This document shows positions 49,375-57,943 of a stretch of DNA of 64,000 nucleotides, piece after piece; position 1 is the stretch's first letter; every line of letters starts with the position of its first letter. The stretch is from Bartonella callosciuri (lineage in GTDB: Bacteria; Pseudomonadota; Alphaproteobacteria; Rhizobiales; Rhizobiaceae). The stretch is taken from contig NZ_JACHIM010000004.1 in assembly GCF_014203215.1 (NCBI RefSeq), forward strand, positions 41,027 to 105,026, given 5' to 3'. The notes under the pieces were generated by a model. That model had not been told where the DNA came from and did no database searches. It was given only the letters and a program-made list of their open reading frames with translations. The position numbers and the translations under genes were made by a program.

Positions 49375-49689
49375 ATGAAACGAAAAATAACCTTTTTTGT
49401 GATCTTAACCATCGCCCTTACCGGCTGTGCCTCTCTTCATGGTCCCAAAAAACCACCACGATGCAACGGCAAACATACCAGGGCTTTAAATAGAGATAAA
49501 TGGGATTGGAACAATACAGGCATCATCTCACCAGAAAAAATCGTAAGACCTAGTACAACCCCCATCATTCTCAATACATTAGAAAGCGAAAACGCAACAG
49601 CGAACGTGACGCTTAAAGCAGCCTCATTGAATTCCATAAAGCATGAAACGCTCTCTGACAAAACTGTGGAGGTCGCACGTGAAAAGTGA
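49375..49689 (+). CDS. virB7: Type IV secretion lipoprotein VirB7
   Basis: At 104 residues it is longer than the minimal VirB7. The signal peptide ends in the lipobox ALTGC (Cys at residue 19), followed by a short [20 protein letters not shown] segment with a second Cys that may pair with VirB9. Residues of about 60-104 are a Thr/Ala/Asn-rich tail. By position between virB6 and virB8 it is the outer-membrane lipoprotein of the core complex. The 3' end overlaps virB8. Confidence 0.85.
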   Translation: MKRKITFFVILTIALTGCASLHGPKKPPRCNGKHTRALNRDKWDWNNTGIISPEKIVRPSTTPIILNTLESENATANVTLKAASLNSIKHETLSDKTVEVAREK

Positions 49690-50347
49690 TGAATTTGATG
49701 AATATATAAAAGAAGCACGCTCATTCGATATTAATCGCATGCATGGCATGCGCGTGCGGATGAAAATTTCTATGGCCTTGACAGTCCTTTTTGGATTAAT
49801 GACAATCGCCTTAGCTTTGGCTGTGGCAGCATTAACCCCCTTAAAAACTGTAGAGCCCTTTGTAATCCGCGTTGATAATTCAACAGGCATTGTTGATACG
49901 GTGAGTGCACTCAAAGAATCGCCAAGCGACTATGATGAAGCGATAACACGCTATTTTGCGAGCAAATATGTTCGTGCACGCGAAGGTTTTCAAGCATCAG
50001 AGGCGGAAAACAATTTTCGTTTGATCTCTCTTTTATCCTCACCAGAAGAACAAAACCGTTTTGCAAAATGGTATTCGGGAGGTAATCCAGAAAGCCCGCA
50101 AAACATCTATCAAAATATGACTGTTACGGTAACAATTAAATCAATCTCTTTTTTAAACAAAGATCTCATTCAAGTGCGTTACTATAAAACTGTTAGAGAA
50201 TTGAATGGAAAAGAAAGTATTTCCCATTGGGTTTCGATTTTAAATTTTTCCTACATTAATGCACGCATTTCAACAGAAGACCGATTAATCAACCCGCTTG
50301 GCTTTCAAGTATCGGAATATCGATCTGACCCAGAGGTGATAAAATGA
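49679..50347 (+). CDS. virB8: Type IV secretion core protein VirB8
   Basis: I select GTG 49679 (222 residues) because GGAGG lies 6 bases upstream, within the end of virB7; the frame is open to 49643 but without such a site. It has a short cytoplasmic part, a membrane helix near residues 30-55 ([20 protein letters not shown]) and a periplasmic NTF2-like domain ([15 protein letters not shown] onward). VirB8 links channel assembly to the peptidoglycan side. The stop overlaps virB9 as ATGA. Confidence 0.92.
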   Translation: MKSDEFDEYIKEARSFDINRMHGMRVRMKISMALTVLFGLMTIALALAVAALTPLKTVEPFVIRVDNSTGIVDTVSALKESPSDYDEAITRYFASKYVRAREGFQASEAENNFRLISLLSSPEEQNRFAKWYSGGNPESPQNIYQNMTVTVTIKSISFLNKDLIQVRYYKTVRELNGKESISHWVSILNFSYINARISTEDRLINPLGFQVSEYRSDPEVIK

Positions 50348-51210
50348 TTAGATTCTCAAAAACAGTCTTTTTCGCTTTTATTGTTGCAATAAGCTGTCAT
50401 ACAAGCCCAATATTTGCAGAAACAGCTCCTGTGAGTGCACGCAAAGACAACCGCATTAGATTTGTCAATTATGACCCCTACAATGTCACACAAGTCATTG
50501 GCTCTATTCGTTCTTCGGTACAGCTTGAATTTGCCGATGATGAAGAAGTTACCTATGTGGGAATTGGCAATTCCGTTGCTTGGCAAGTTGCACCAGCCGG
50601 CCATTTTGTTTTTCTAAAACCACGCGAAGTTCAACCCGTTACCAATTTACAAATTGTAACAAGCCGCCAAGACGGGACAAAAAGATCTTATCAGTTTGAA
50701 CTCCAAGTGCGTGAAGGCGATGTTTCAGCCGGCAATGAAACCTATTTCCTTGTAAAGTTTCGTTATCCAGAAGATGAAGCCTTGCGGAAAAAATTAGCCG
50801 AAGCAGCAAAAGCGGCACAGCGCGAAGAAAACTTTGTCAATGATATTTTAAATACCCATGAAGATTTTGGACCACGGAATTGGGCTTATGAAGCCCAAGG
50901 TTCAGCCTTAATTGAACCTACTTCTGTCTATGACAATGGCAAAACAACAACCTTTACATTTTTGGGCAATACCGAAATTCCAGCTATTTATCTTGTTTCC
51001 CTTGATGGGCAAGAATCTCTCGTTCCAAAATCGATTAAAGGCAACAAAGTCATTGTTCATGCTACAGCTGCCCAATTTACTTTGCGCCGTGGCAATGACG
51101 TGTTGTGTATTTTCAATCGAAGGTTTGTACCAGAAGGAATTAATCCCGAAACCGGTACGACATCACCCTCTGTGCAACGTAAAGTAAACGTAGGAAACAG
51201 CTATGAATGA
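50344..51210 (+). CDS. virB9: Type IV secretion core protein VirB9
   Basis: A 288-residue periplasmic protein with a signal peptide ending near IFAE. The N-terminal domain shows [18 protein letters not shown], a hallmark of VirB9. The C-terminal domain holds the [15 protein letters not shown] segment that binds VirB7 in homologues. It forms the outer-membrane core ring with VirB7 and VirB10. The end overlaps virB10 by 8 bases. Confidence 0.94.
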   Translation: MIRFSKTVFFAFIVAISCHTSPIFAETAPVSARKDNRIRFVNYDPYNVTQVIGSIRSSVQLEFADDEEVTYVGIGNSVAWQVAPAGHFVFLKPREVQPVTNLQIVTSRQDGTKRSYQFELQVREGDVSAGNETYFLVKFRYPEDEALRKKLAEAAKAAQREENFVNDILNTHEDFGPRNWAYEAQGSALIEPTSVYDNGKTTTFTFLGNTEIPAIYLVSLDGQESLVPKSIKGNKVIVHATAAQFTLRRGNDVLCIFNRRFVPEGINPETGTTSPSVQRKVNVGNSYE

Positions 51211-52360
51211 GGAAATGGATGAAAAAAACATCAATGATCGTGATACGATAAAAGATGGTCAAGGAAAAAAACAAAATTCTAATATAAGCAAAGCAGTTGC
51301 TCTTATTATTCTTTTCGGTGTCTGTATTTATTTAGCTTATTCAACGCTTTCCACAGACAAAAAACAATCTGTTGAAATTCCAAAAGAAGGCGTCATTAAA
51401 CAAACAGAACTGTTCCACCCTGCACAACCCAAACCTGTCTCTCTTGATCCGATTGAACAAAATAACGCTCTATTACCCAAAGTGGAACTGCCAACGCCAA
51501 AAATAAAGCAACTTCATTCCGATGATTCACTCTTGGAAGCAGCACAACGTGCTCCTGTATTAGCCTATGCAAACACGCATCAAAACAAAGCAAATACAGC
51601 AACAAATAATGGTGTTTTACTTCACCCGTCCGAAAAAAAACCTGATGAAACAGCACAGCGCTTTAATCATCTTCTCAAACCAACAACCCTTGAAGGTATT
51701 CAAGCTTCAACACTTGGTAACCGAAACTACATCATTGCGATGGGCGCCTCTATTCCCTGTATCTTAGAAACAGCGATCAGCAGTGACCAACAAGGATTTA
51801 CCAGTTGCATTGTCTCTAGAGATATTTTGTCAGATAATGGTCGAGTTGTTCTGCTTGATAAAGGCACACAAATTGTTGGCGAATACCGTGCCGGATTAAA
51901 AAAAGGGCAAAATCGTCTCTTTGTGCTATGGAATAGAGCCAAAACACCAAGTGGGGTCATTATAACATTAGCCTCACCAGCAACAGATGCTCTAGGACGT
52001 TCTGGTATGGACGGAGATGTTGATAACCATTGGTTTGAGCGAATTGGATCTGCGCTTCTTGTCTCGATTGTCAAAGATGTAACAAGCTATGCGAAAGGCC
52101 GTTTATCAAAAAGTACCGACAAAAACGATACTGAAACAATCTCTTCTGGACAAAATATTGCAAATATTCTTGCAGAAAATTACACCAATATTCCTCCAAC
52201 ACTAACCAAAAACCAAGGAGAAATGGTCAATGTTTTTGTTGCCCGCGACTTAGACTTTTCCAGTGTTTATAAATTGAAAGTCGTCGAAAACAGAAAGCAG
52301 ATTGTCAATCGCGCCCTTTCAAGAAACTTTTATAAAAATTCTGCGGTAACTTTGAAATGA
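51203..52360 (+). CDS. virB10: Type IV secretion core protein VirB10
   Basis: At 385 residues it has a charged cytoplasmic N-terminus and a membrane helix near residues 30-50 (VALIILFGVCIYLAYSTL). A Pro/Lys-rich periplasmic arm follows. The C-terminal beta-barrel domain contains IVGEYRAGLKKGQNRLFVLW and SPATDALGRSGMDGDVDNHW, both strongly conserved. It spans the envelope and senses ATP use by VirD4/VirB11. The stop overlaps virB11 as ATGA. Confidence 0.95.
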   Translation: MNEEMDEKNINDRDTIKDGQGKKQNSNISKAVALIILFGVCIYLAYSTLSTDKKQSVEIPKEGVIKQTELFHPAQPKPVSLDPIEQNNALLPKVELPTPKIKQLHSDDSLLEAAQRAPVLAYANTHQNKANTATNNGVLLHPSEKKPDETAQRFNHLLKPTTLEGIQASTLGNRNYIIAMGASIPCILETAISSDQQGFTSCIVSRDILSDNGRVVLLDKGTQIVGEYRAGLKKGQNRLFVLWNRAKTPSGVIITLASPATDALGRSGMDGDVDNHWFERIGSALLVSIVKDVTSYAKGRLSKSTDKNDTETISSGQNIANILAENYTNIPPTLTKNQGEMVNVFVARDLDFSSVYKLKVVENRKQIVNRALSRNFYKNSAVTLK

Positions 52361-53427
52361 ATGAAAACCTGCACAAGTTAAACGATGAAACCATCGCAAT
52401 TGTTTTAACAAAACTTAAACCAATCAGTGTTTTTTTGAAAGATGACAGCCTCTTTGAAATTGTCATCAACCGTCCCTATCAAGTGATGACGGAAGGGTTT
52501 GAGGGATGGAAAACAATAGAAGTACCCTCCCTTTCGTTTAATGAACTTATGGGCATTGCTAAAGTTGTCGCTTCCTATTCTAAACAAAGTATATCAGACA
52601 AAAATCCAATATTATCGGCTACCCTGCCAGGAAATGAGCGTATTCAAATTGTCATTCCTCCGGCGGTAGAAAAAGACACGGTCAGTATGACAATTCGCAA
52701 ACCATCATCGCAAAGCTTTTCTCTCGAAGATCTCGCAAAGAGAGGTCTCTTCTCGCTTTGTGAACAGGTGTCGTTCACACCCTTAAATGATTATCAATCA
52801 CATTTGAACGAACTGAAAAGCATTGAGCATAATTTAGTAACCACCTACTATAAGAAAGACTTTGTTTCTTTTTTAAACCAGGCTGTAAAATGTCAAAAAA
52901 ATATTTTGATTTCAGGAAAAACCGGCTCTGGTAAAACAACATTGTCTAAAGCATTAATCGCCAAAATTCCCGATGATGAGCGTATTATCACCATTGAAGA
53001 TACAGCAGAATTGGTGGTGCCACAGCCTAATCATGTTTCCATGATCTATTCAAAAGATGGACAAGGCTTAGCCTCTGTCGGTCCAAAAGAATTGCTTGAA
53101 TCTGCTTTACGCATGCGTCCTGATCGCATTCTTTTACAAGAGCTTCGAGATGGTACAGCCTTTTATTATATTCGCAATGTCAATTCAGGCCATCCAGGTT
53201 CGATTACAACAGTTCATGCCTCAACAGCGCTTTCTGCTTTTGAGCAAATGACTCTTTTGGTCAAAGAAAGTGAAGGAGGCGGTGATTTAGAGCGTGAGGA
53301 TATTCGGGGATTATTGATTTCAATGATTGACATAATCATCCAATGCAAACGGGTTGAAGGAAAATTTAAGATCACAGAAATTTATTATGACCCGTTCAAA
53401 CAACGCAGCATCTTTGGCGGCAACTAA
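52357..53427 (+). CDS. virB11: Type IV secretion ATPase VirB11
   Basis: A 356-residue traffic ATPase: Walker A SGKTGSGKTTLS near residues 185-196, Asp box ITIEDTAELV, Walker B RPDRILLQELRDG, and the His box NSGHPGSITTVHAS. It is the cytoplasmic hexamer switching between pilus assembly and substrate transfer. Its last part (from about 53050) is duplicated in damaged form at 55966-56343. Confidence 0.95.
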   Translation: MNENLHKLNDETIAIVLTKLKPISVFLKDDSLFEIVINRPYQVMTEGFEGWKTIEVPSLSFNELMGIAKVVASYSKQSISDKNPILSATLPGNERIQIVIPPAVEKDTVSMTIRKPSSQSFSLEDLAKRGLFSLCEQVSFTPLNDYQSHLNELKSIEHNLVTTYYKKDFVSFLNQAVKCQKNILISGKTGSGKTTLSKALIAKIPDDERIITIEDTAELVVPQPNHVSMIYSKDGQGLASVGPKELLESALRMRPDRILLQELRDGTAFYYIRNVNSGHPGSITTVHASTALSAFEQMTLLVKESEGGGDLEREDIRGLLISMIDIIIQCKRVEGKFKITEIYYDPFKQRSIFGGN

Positions 53428-53494
53428 GGGAGAACGCACCTGCATCAAAAGGCTTTTTAAAGGCGACTCTTAAAAAGTGGAAAAGGAAAAATAA

Positions 53495-53701
53495 ATGCAG
53501 ACAAAGGTGACGGATAATCTTTTATCCAACACGCCGAAAGAATTGAAAAAACGCAGAGAAGCGGTTGATGCAGTCATCAGCACCTACATGCTTGAGGATA
53601 TAACCCTTCATCCTACAACGCTCAAAATTTTAGAAGGATATGCAAGGGGAGAGACTTCACTAGAGGAATTCAACACTCTTATGGACAACGCCACATTATA
53701 A
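53495..53701 (+). CDS. FIC antitoxin-like protein (BiaA/VbhA family)
   Basis: A 68-residue protein between virB11 and the first effector gene, 10 bases upstream of it. The pattern KKRREAVDAVISTYMLED...LHPTTLKILEGYARGETSLEEF follows VbhA/BiaA antitoxins, whose inhibitory helix carries [S/T]xxxE[G/N]. Here the motif reads TYMLED, with Asp at the last position. In the family the Glu pairs with the second FIC-motif Arg to block ATP. The partner effector has lost that Arg, so the antitoxin may no longer have a task. The start has an AAGGA site. Confidence 0.8.
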   Translation: MQTKVTDNLLSNTPKELKKRREAVDAVISTYMLEDITLHPTTLKILEGYARGETSLEEFNTLMDNATL

Positions 53702-53711
53702 GGAGGTCGCT

Positions 53712-55340
53712 ATGCCAAAAGCAAAGTCAAAAACAAAAGGAATCCCCTCACCCCATCATTATATCTATCCTGGTACCAAAATACTCAAAAATAAATATGG
53801 AGAAACAAATTTAAAACTCTTTTTGGAAAAATGTTCGCATGATACAGAAAAGGCATTAGAGGTTCTGCGTAACGAACCATTGCCAGAGTATTTTGATTCT
53901 GCTTATCTATGCGATATCCATTATCAGTTGTTCAAGAATACGTTTGAATGGGCTGGAAATATTCGCACGGTTCCCTTTACATTTACAGACGGCAGCGTTG
54001 CTGCCATGCCAGAAATGAAAAGAACGGAATGGGACAATGCTTTCGTAACCGATAAAGAAATCCTCGAAAATTTACAAAGATTAGAGAAAACGCTTGCCGA
54101 AAAAGACAATTTACAAGGCTTAACACGCGAAGAATTTATCTTTGAATCAGTAGAAATGTTTATTTCTCTCAAAAATATACATCCATTCATAGATGGCAAT
54201 GAACACACAGAACAATTCTTTTTTGAACGTCTCGCCAAAGCAGCAGGACATCAACTCAACTTTTCGCTTGTAACAAAAGAACGCATGATGACTGCCTACA
54301 CCCAAGCAGCACAATATGGCAATAAACAACCGATGAAAGATATTTTTGAGGATATCTCCAATCAAGAAAAAATACACGTTTTACAAGAATTCATGAACAA
54401 CATGAAAGAACTTGGACGCGATATGAATGATCATGTTGTTATAGCTGCAAAAGAAGGTGAAACTTACACAGGGATCTATCAAGGCGCTAGTTTTGATGGC
54501 TTTGTTCTCAATGCACAAGGTACTTATATCATCGGCAATCAAGAACATCTCCCTCCAGAACAAATAAAAACGTTAAAACCTGGTGATACAATTACCTTTA
54601 CAGCCCCAAAAGCCGAAGAGCTTAAAAATATACTCATCCCCAAAGAAACACTAGCGCCTCTAACAAAAAGTGAATTTGACAAAATACTTGCGGAAAGTGC
54701 CCGTATCCAGACAGCTCGAGACCAAATTCAACATTTGTCAAAAATTATTTATGGCAACTCAAAAGCATTACACAAACAGATGATAGGGATTATTAAAAAT
54801 CCAGACTTAGGCCAACGGCTTTCTGACCAGATTGAACACTCTCCTAGCTCTATTTGTCCTCTTTTAGGTACCAGTGTATTTGGATTAAAGAACTGGGCGC
54901 GCAAAAATGCTGAAGAGCATGTTCATCTGCTCTGTACCGCAATTATAAATTATACGGATGCTGTAAAATATACGCGTCATGCAATCACTCAAGAACATCA
55001 AATCGAGCAAAACCGCCGCGGAAAAGCGGTAGAGAAGCCAAGCCAAAACTTGCAAAATCTCCTTTGCTTATCACCAGAACAACAAAGAGAAGTCTTGTCT
55101 CAATCTCCTCAGTTATACCAAGAACTCCGCGTTTTTGTGCGCAATTTAGAGCATCGTCTCTCATCAAAAGAATATAATGCGATCAAACACAATGATTATG
55201 AAACACTCGCGAAAAGTATTGGTGTATCAGCACAGAAAGCACAAGAAATTGTCAAAACTGTTCAAAAGGCTACAGACGCACATCAGCAAGCCTACACACG
55301 CACAATAAATCGCTCAAATGCGCTCGCTATGGCCAGCTAA
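53712..55340 (+). CDS. bepA: BepA-like FIC-OB-BID effector with degenerate FIC motif
   Basis: At 542 residues it has the size and place (after virB11) of BepA. Layout: FIC domain about 15-210, OB-type linker about 225-305, BID secretion domain about 310-425, then a helical tail ending ALAMAS with a basic C-terminal region. The FIC motif at residues 157-168 reads HPFIDGNEHTEQ, where active enzymes have HPFx[D/E]GNGRxxR. The catalytic His and Asp remain, but Gly, Arg and the second Arg are replaced by Glu, His and Glu. AMPylation is therefore unlikely. The BID domain looks intact, so it could still be secreted and act, as BID-only functions are known for BepA. It could also be on the way to loss. 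Confidence 0.85.
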   Translation: MPKAKSKTKGIPSPHHYIYPGTKILKNKYGETNLKLFLEKCSHDTEKALEVLRNEPLPEYFDSAYLCDIHYQLFKNTFEWAGNIRTVPFTFTDGSVAAMPEMKRTEWDNAFVTDKEILENLQRLEKTLAEKDNLQGLTREEFIFESVEMFISLKNIHPFIDGNEHTEQFFFERLAKAAGHQLNFSLVTKERMMTAYTQAAQYGNKQPMKDIFEDISNQEKIHVLQEFMNNMKELGRDMNDHVVIAAKEGETYTGIYQGASFDGFVLNAQGTYIIGNQEHLPPEQIKTLKPGDTITFTAPKAEELKNILIPKETLAPLTKSEFDKILAESARIQTARDQIQHLSKIIYGNSKALHKQMIGIIKNPDLGQRLSDQIEHSPSSICPLLGTSVFGLKNWARKNAEEHVHLLCTAIINYTDAVKYTRHAITQEHQIEQNRRGKAVEKPSQNLQNLLCLSPEQQREVLSQSPQLYQELRVFVRNLEHRLSSKEYNAIKHNDYETLAKSIGVSAQKAQEIVKTVQKATDAHQQAYTRTINRSNALAMAS

Positions 55341-55491
55341 AATATGAGATTTTGCCTTCATTTAAACGTTCATAGGCGGGCATATTTGATACTCCATTGC
55401 TCACATGGAAAAAGGAATTTTAACATCATATCACCTATTTTAAAGACATCATTTTACATCGTTCCCTGATAAAATCGAAAGTAAAACAAAA

Positions 55492-55965
55492 ACGAAATAT
55501 ACCAAAACGCAGCTGGCGCTCATTTTAGCACCAATCGCTTTAGGCAGTTTAACGATGTTCCTCGTTCCTCATTTATTGTTGTTTGTCACGAATGAACTGC
55601 AAATTAGGCAAATTTATTGCTATCTTCGCTCAAAGCCCTTATTGATCCTGGTAATGATTGCTACCGTATCCCTATTTTATACCCTCTCACAAAAAGTGCA
55701 TCTACAAAGGGATTACGCTTAATCAGTTATCTTTTTTGGGATCACTACTCTCTACATATTGGTGGTAAAATAAAACGCTTAAGATCCTATGTTGGCCAGC
55801 AAGGGATAACGTGGGGCTATACTCTAAAGTTCATGGATCCGATGGTTGTCTTTAGGAGCATTATCAGCGTTACTCTTTTAGCAATTCAGTTCATAACAAC
55901 CTCTCTGTGCACAAGCAAGGTCAAATTTGCAAAAAGGAGTTTTTGGTGATGCTTCATGCATGTCT
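55492..55965 (+). pseudogene. Duplicated, broken virD4 5' end
   Basis: This matches the first 155 or so codons of the intact virD4 at 57944, with the start ATG changed to ACG (55492). A frame break and stop occur near 55720 (QKVHLQRDYA then stop). Near 55930 the frame KKGVFGDASCMSLK corresponds to KKGIFGDAEWMNLR of VirD4. It is then joined directly to virB11 sequence. The upstream spacer (55341-55491) also resembles the one before virD4. Confidence 0.88.
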
Positions 55966-56343
55966 TTAAAAGATGGTCAAGGTTTACCTTTTGTTGGTCC
56001 CAAAGAATTGCTTGAATCTGCTTTACGTATACGTCTTGACCGTATTCTTTTACAAGAGCTTCATGATGGTATAGCCTTTTATTATATCCGCAATGTCAAT
56101 TCAGTTCATCCAGTTTCGATTACAACGGATCATGCTTCAACACCACTTTTTGCCTTTGAGCAAATAATCCTTTTAGTCAAAGAAAGTGAGGGCGGAGGTA
56201 ATTGAAAGCGTAATGATATCTGAGATCTGTTGATTTCAATGATTGACTTCATCATCCAAGGCAAACAGGTTGAAGGAAAATTTAAGATTACAGAAATTTA
56301 TTATGACCCGTTCAAACGGGGCAGCATCTTTGGGGAAAACTAA
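55966..56343 (+). pseudogene. Duplicated, broken virB11 3' end
   Basis: From about 55966 the sequence follows virB11 codons of about 233 to the stop. KDGQGLPFVGPKELLESALR corresponds to KDGQGLASVGPKELLESALR. An in-frame TGA after SEGGGN (56203-56205) and several substitutions (the His box HPGSITTVHAS becomes HPVSITTDHAS) show decay. The true virB11 stop is also present at 56341-56343. An open frame at 55927-56205 runs across the virD4/virB11 junction. Confidence 0.9.
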
Positions 56344-56412
56344 AGAAAAATAACGCCTGCACAAAAAGGCTTTTTAAAGGCAACTCTTGAAAAGTGGAAA
56401 AGGAAAAATAAA

Positions 56413-56619
56413 TTGCAAATAAAGGTGGCGGATAATCTTTCATCAATCACCCCAGAAAAATTGAAAAAACGTCACGAAACAGTTGATGCAACCATTGGGA
56501 CTCATGCGATTGAAGGTATAACTCTTCATCCTAAAACGCTCGAAATTTTAGAAGGATATGCCAGAGGAAAGACTTCACTAGAGGAATTTAACACTCTTAT
56601 GGATAAGACCACATTATAA
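56413..56619 (+). CDS. FIC antitoxin-like protein, second copy (orphan)
   Basis: A 68-residue paralogue of the antitoxin at 53495, with about 70 percent similar residues by eye. Here the inhibitory motif is canonical: THAIEG. The start codon is TTG in the place of the ATG of the other copy, so translation may be weak. Ten bases downstream lies an effector that has no FIC domain at all, so its target is gone in cis. It may be a remnant, or act on another FIC protein in trans. Confidence 0.7.
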   Translation: MQIKVADNLSSITPEKLKKRHETVDATIGTHAIEGITLHPKTLEILEGYARGKTSLEEFNTLMDKTTL

Positions 56620-56629
56620 GGAGATCGCT

Positions 56630-57766
56630 ATGCCAAAATCACAGTCAAAAGAAACAGATGTATCTTTGTCAAAAATTGAAATAGCCGAAATGGTTGCGGA
56701 AGCCGCCACTGTGCACACATGTCGAAATCAAATAAAGAAATTATCAAAAATTGTTTATGGCAGTTCGGGAACATTAAATGCCAAGATGGTAGAGATTCTT
56801 AAACACCCAAACGTGGGCGACCAACTTGCCGAAGAGATTAGAAAGAATCCTTATGCTATTGCTAATCTTGCAGGTGTTGACCTCATTTGTTTTAAAAGCC
56901 AAGCACGTGCGAAGGCTGAAGAGCATGTTATGCTTCTCGGGTGCGCCGTTGAAAATTTTACCGATGCGGTAAGACAGGCTAGGCAAGAAATTGCTCAAGA
57001 GCTTCAAGCAGAACAGAAAGCAAAGCAAATTACAGGCGCCAGAGATCTCGAAAAAATATTCATCCCAAAGGAAGAATTAGCGCCTTTGACAAAAAGTGAA
57101 ATGGCGGAAATGATTGCAGAAGATGCCTGTGTCCATACAAGCTTCAAACAAGTCAAGAAATATGCAAAAACTGTTTACGGCAGCTCAGGAATATTAAATG
57201 AAAAGATGGTAGAGATTCTTAAAAACCCAAGCGTGGGTGACCAAATCGCCAAACAGATTGAACAAGCACCTTACTCTATTTCTAGTCTCGCAGGTGTTGA
57301 CTTCATTTGCTTTAAAAGCCAAGCACGTGCGAATGCTGAAGAGCATGTTTTGCAACTCGGGTGCGCCGTTGCAAATTATGCGCATGCTGTAAGATATGCT
57401 AAAAAGGAAATTACACAAGAGCATCAAGCCGAACAAGCACGCCGTGGAAAAGCGGTAAAAATGCCGAGCAAAGGCTTACAAGATCTCTTCTCCTTATCAC
57501 CAGAGCAAAAAAGAGAAGCCTTAGCAAACTCTCCTTTGCTTCAAAAAGAACTCTGTAATTTTGTACAGGAAGTCAATAGCCGTCTCTCCTCAAGCGAACA
57601 GAGGGCACTCAAGAACAGTGATCATGAAACACTGGCAAAAAGTCTTGGGATCTCAGAACACAAAGCAAAAGAAATTACAGAAATCACCAAGCACGCCAGA
57701 GAAGCACATCAACAAGCGCAAGCACTTACAGTCAGTCGCTCAAAAGTGCTCGCCATGGCTAGTTAA
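56630..57766 (+). CDS. BID-BID effector without FIC domain
   Basis: A 378-residue Bep: two BID domains at about residues 13-130 and 153-270, then the helical C-terminal region shared with the BepA-like protein (ending SKVLAMAS). The two BIDs come from a recent tandem duplication with a 420-base period: YGSSGTLNAKMVEILKHP against YGSSGILNEKMVEILKNP, and FKSQARAKAEEHV against FKSQARANAEEHV. The first residues MPKSQSKETD resemble the BepA-like start MPKAKSKTKG, and the FIC and OB parts between are missing. BID domains carry the VirD4-recognised secretion signal and can have effector activity of their own. It has an AGGAG ribosome site. Confidence 0.87.
   Translation: MPKSQSKETDVSLSKIEIAEMVAEAATVHTCRNQIKKLSKIVYGSSGTLNAKMVEILKHPNVGDQLAEEIRKNPYAIANLAGVDLICFKSQARAKAEEHVMLLGCAVENFTDAVRQARQEIAQELQAEQKAKQITGARDLEKIFIPKEELAPLTKSEMAEMIAEDACVHTSFKQVKKYAKTVYGSSGILNEKMVEILKNPSVGDQIAKQIEQAPYSISSLAGVDFICFKSQARANAEEHVLQLGCAVANYAHAVRYAKKEITQEHQAEQARRGKAVKMPSKGLQDLFSLSPEQKREALANSPLLQKELCNFVQEVNSRLSSSEQRALKNSDHETLAKSLGISEHKAKEITEITKHAREAHQQAQALTVSRSKVLAMAS
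56660..57438 (+). repeat. 420-bp period BID tandem duplication
   Basis: 56660-57018 and 57080-57438 are homologous, with fixed 420-base offsets (for example GGTGTTGACCTCATTTG at 56873 and GGTGTTGACTTCATTTG at 57293). The block encodes one BID domain each. Confidence 0.9.
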
Positions 57767-57943
57767 AAATAAAAAATGCTTCGCTCAAAAATGTACGTCC
57801 TTTCATCTTCCTTTGTTTTCTTATGGCTGAAACTGTTTTGACACTCTCTTTCCCATGAAAAAGGAAGGTGTTTAACGTCCTAACACCAATTTTGAAAATA
57901 TCATTGACAGTATACCCCGCTAAAACCGAAAGTAAAAGACAAA

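Noticed and set aside
55927..56205. Functional VirD4-VirB11 chimera protein
   Set aside because: The frame crosses the join by chance; it lacks Walker A, has a changed His box and a premature stop.
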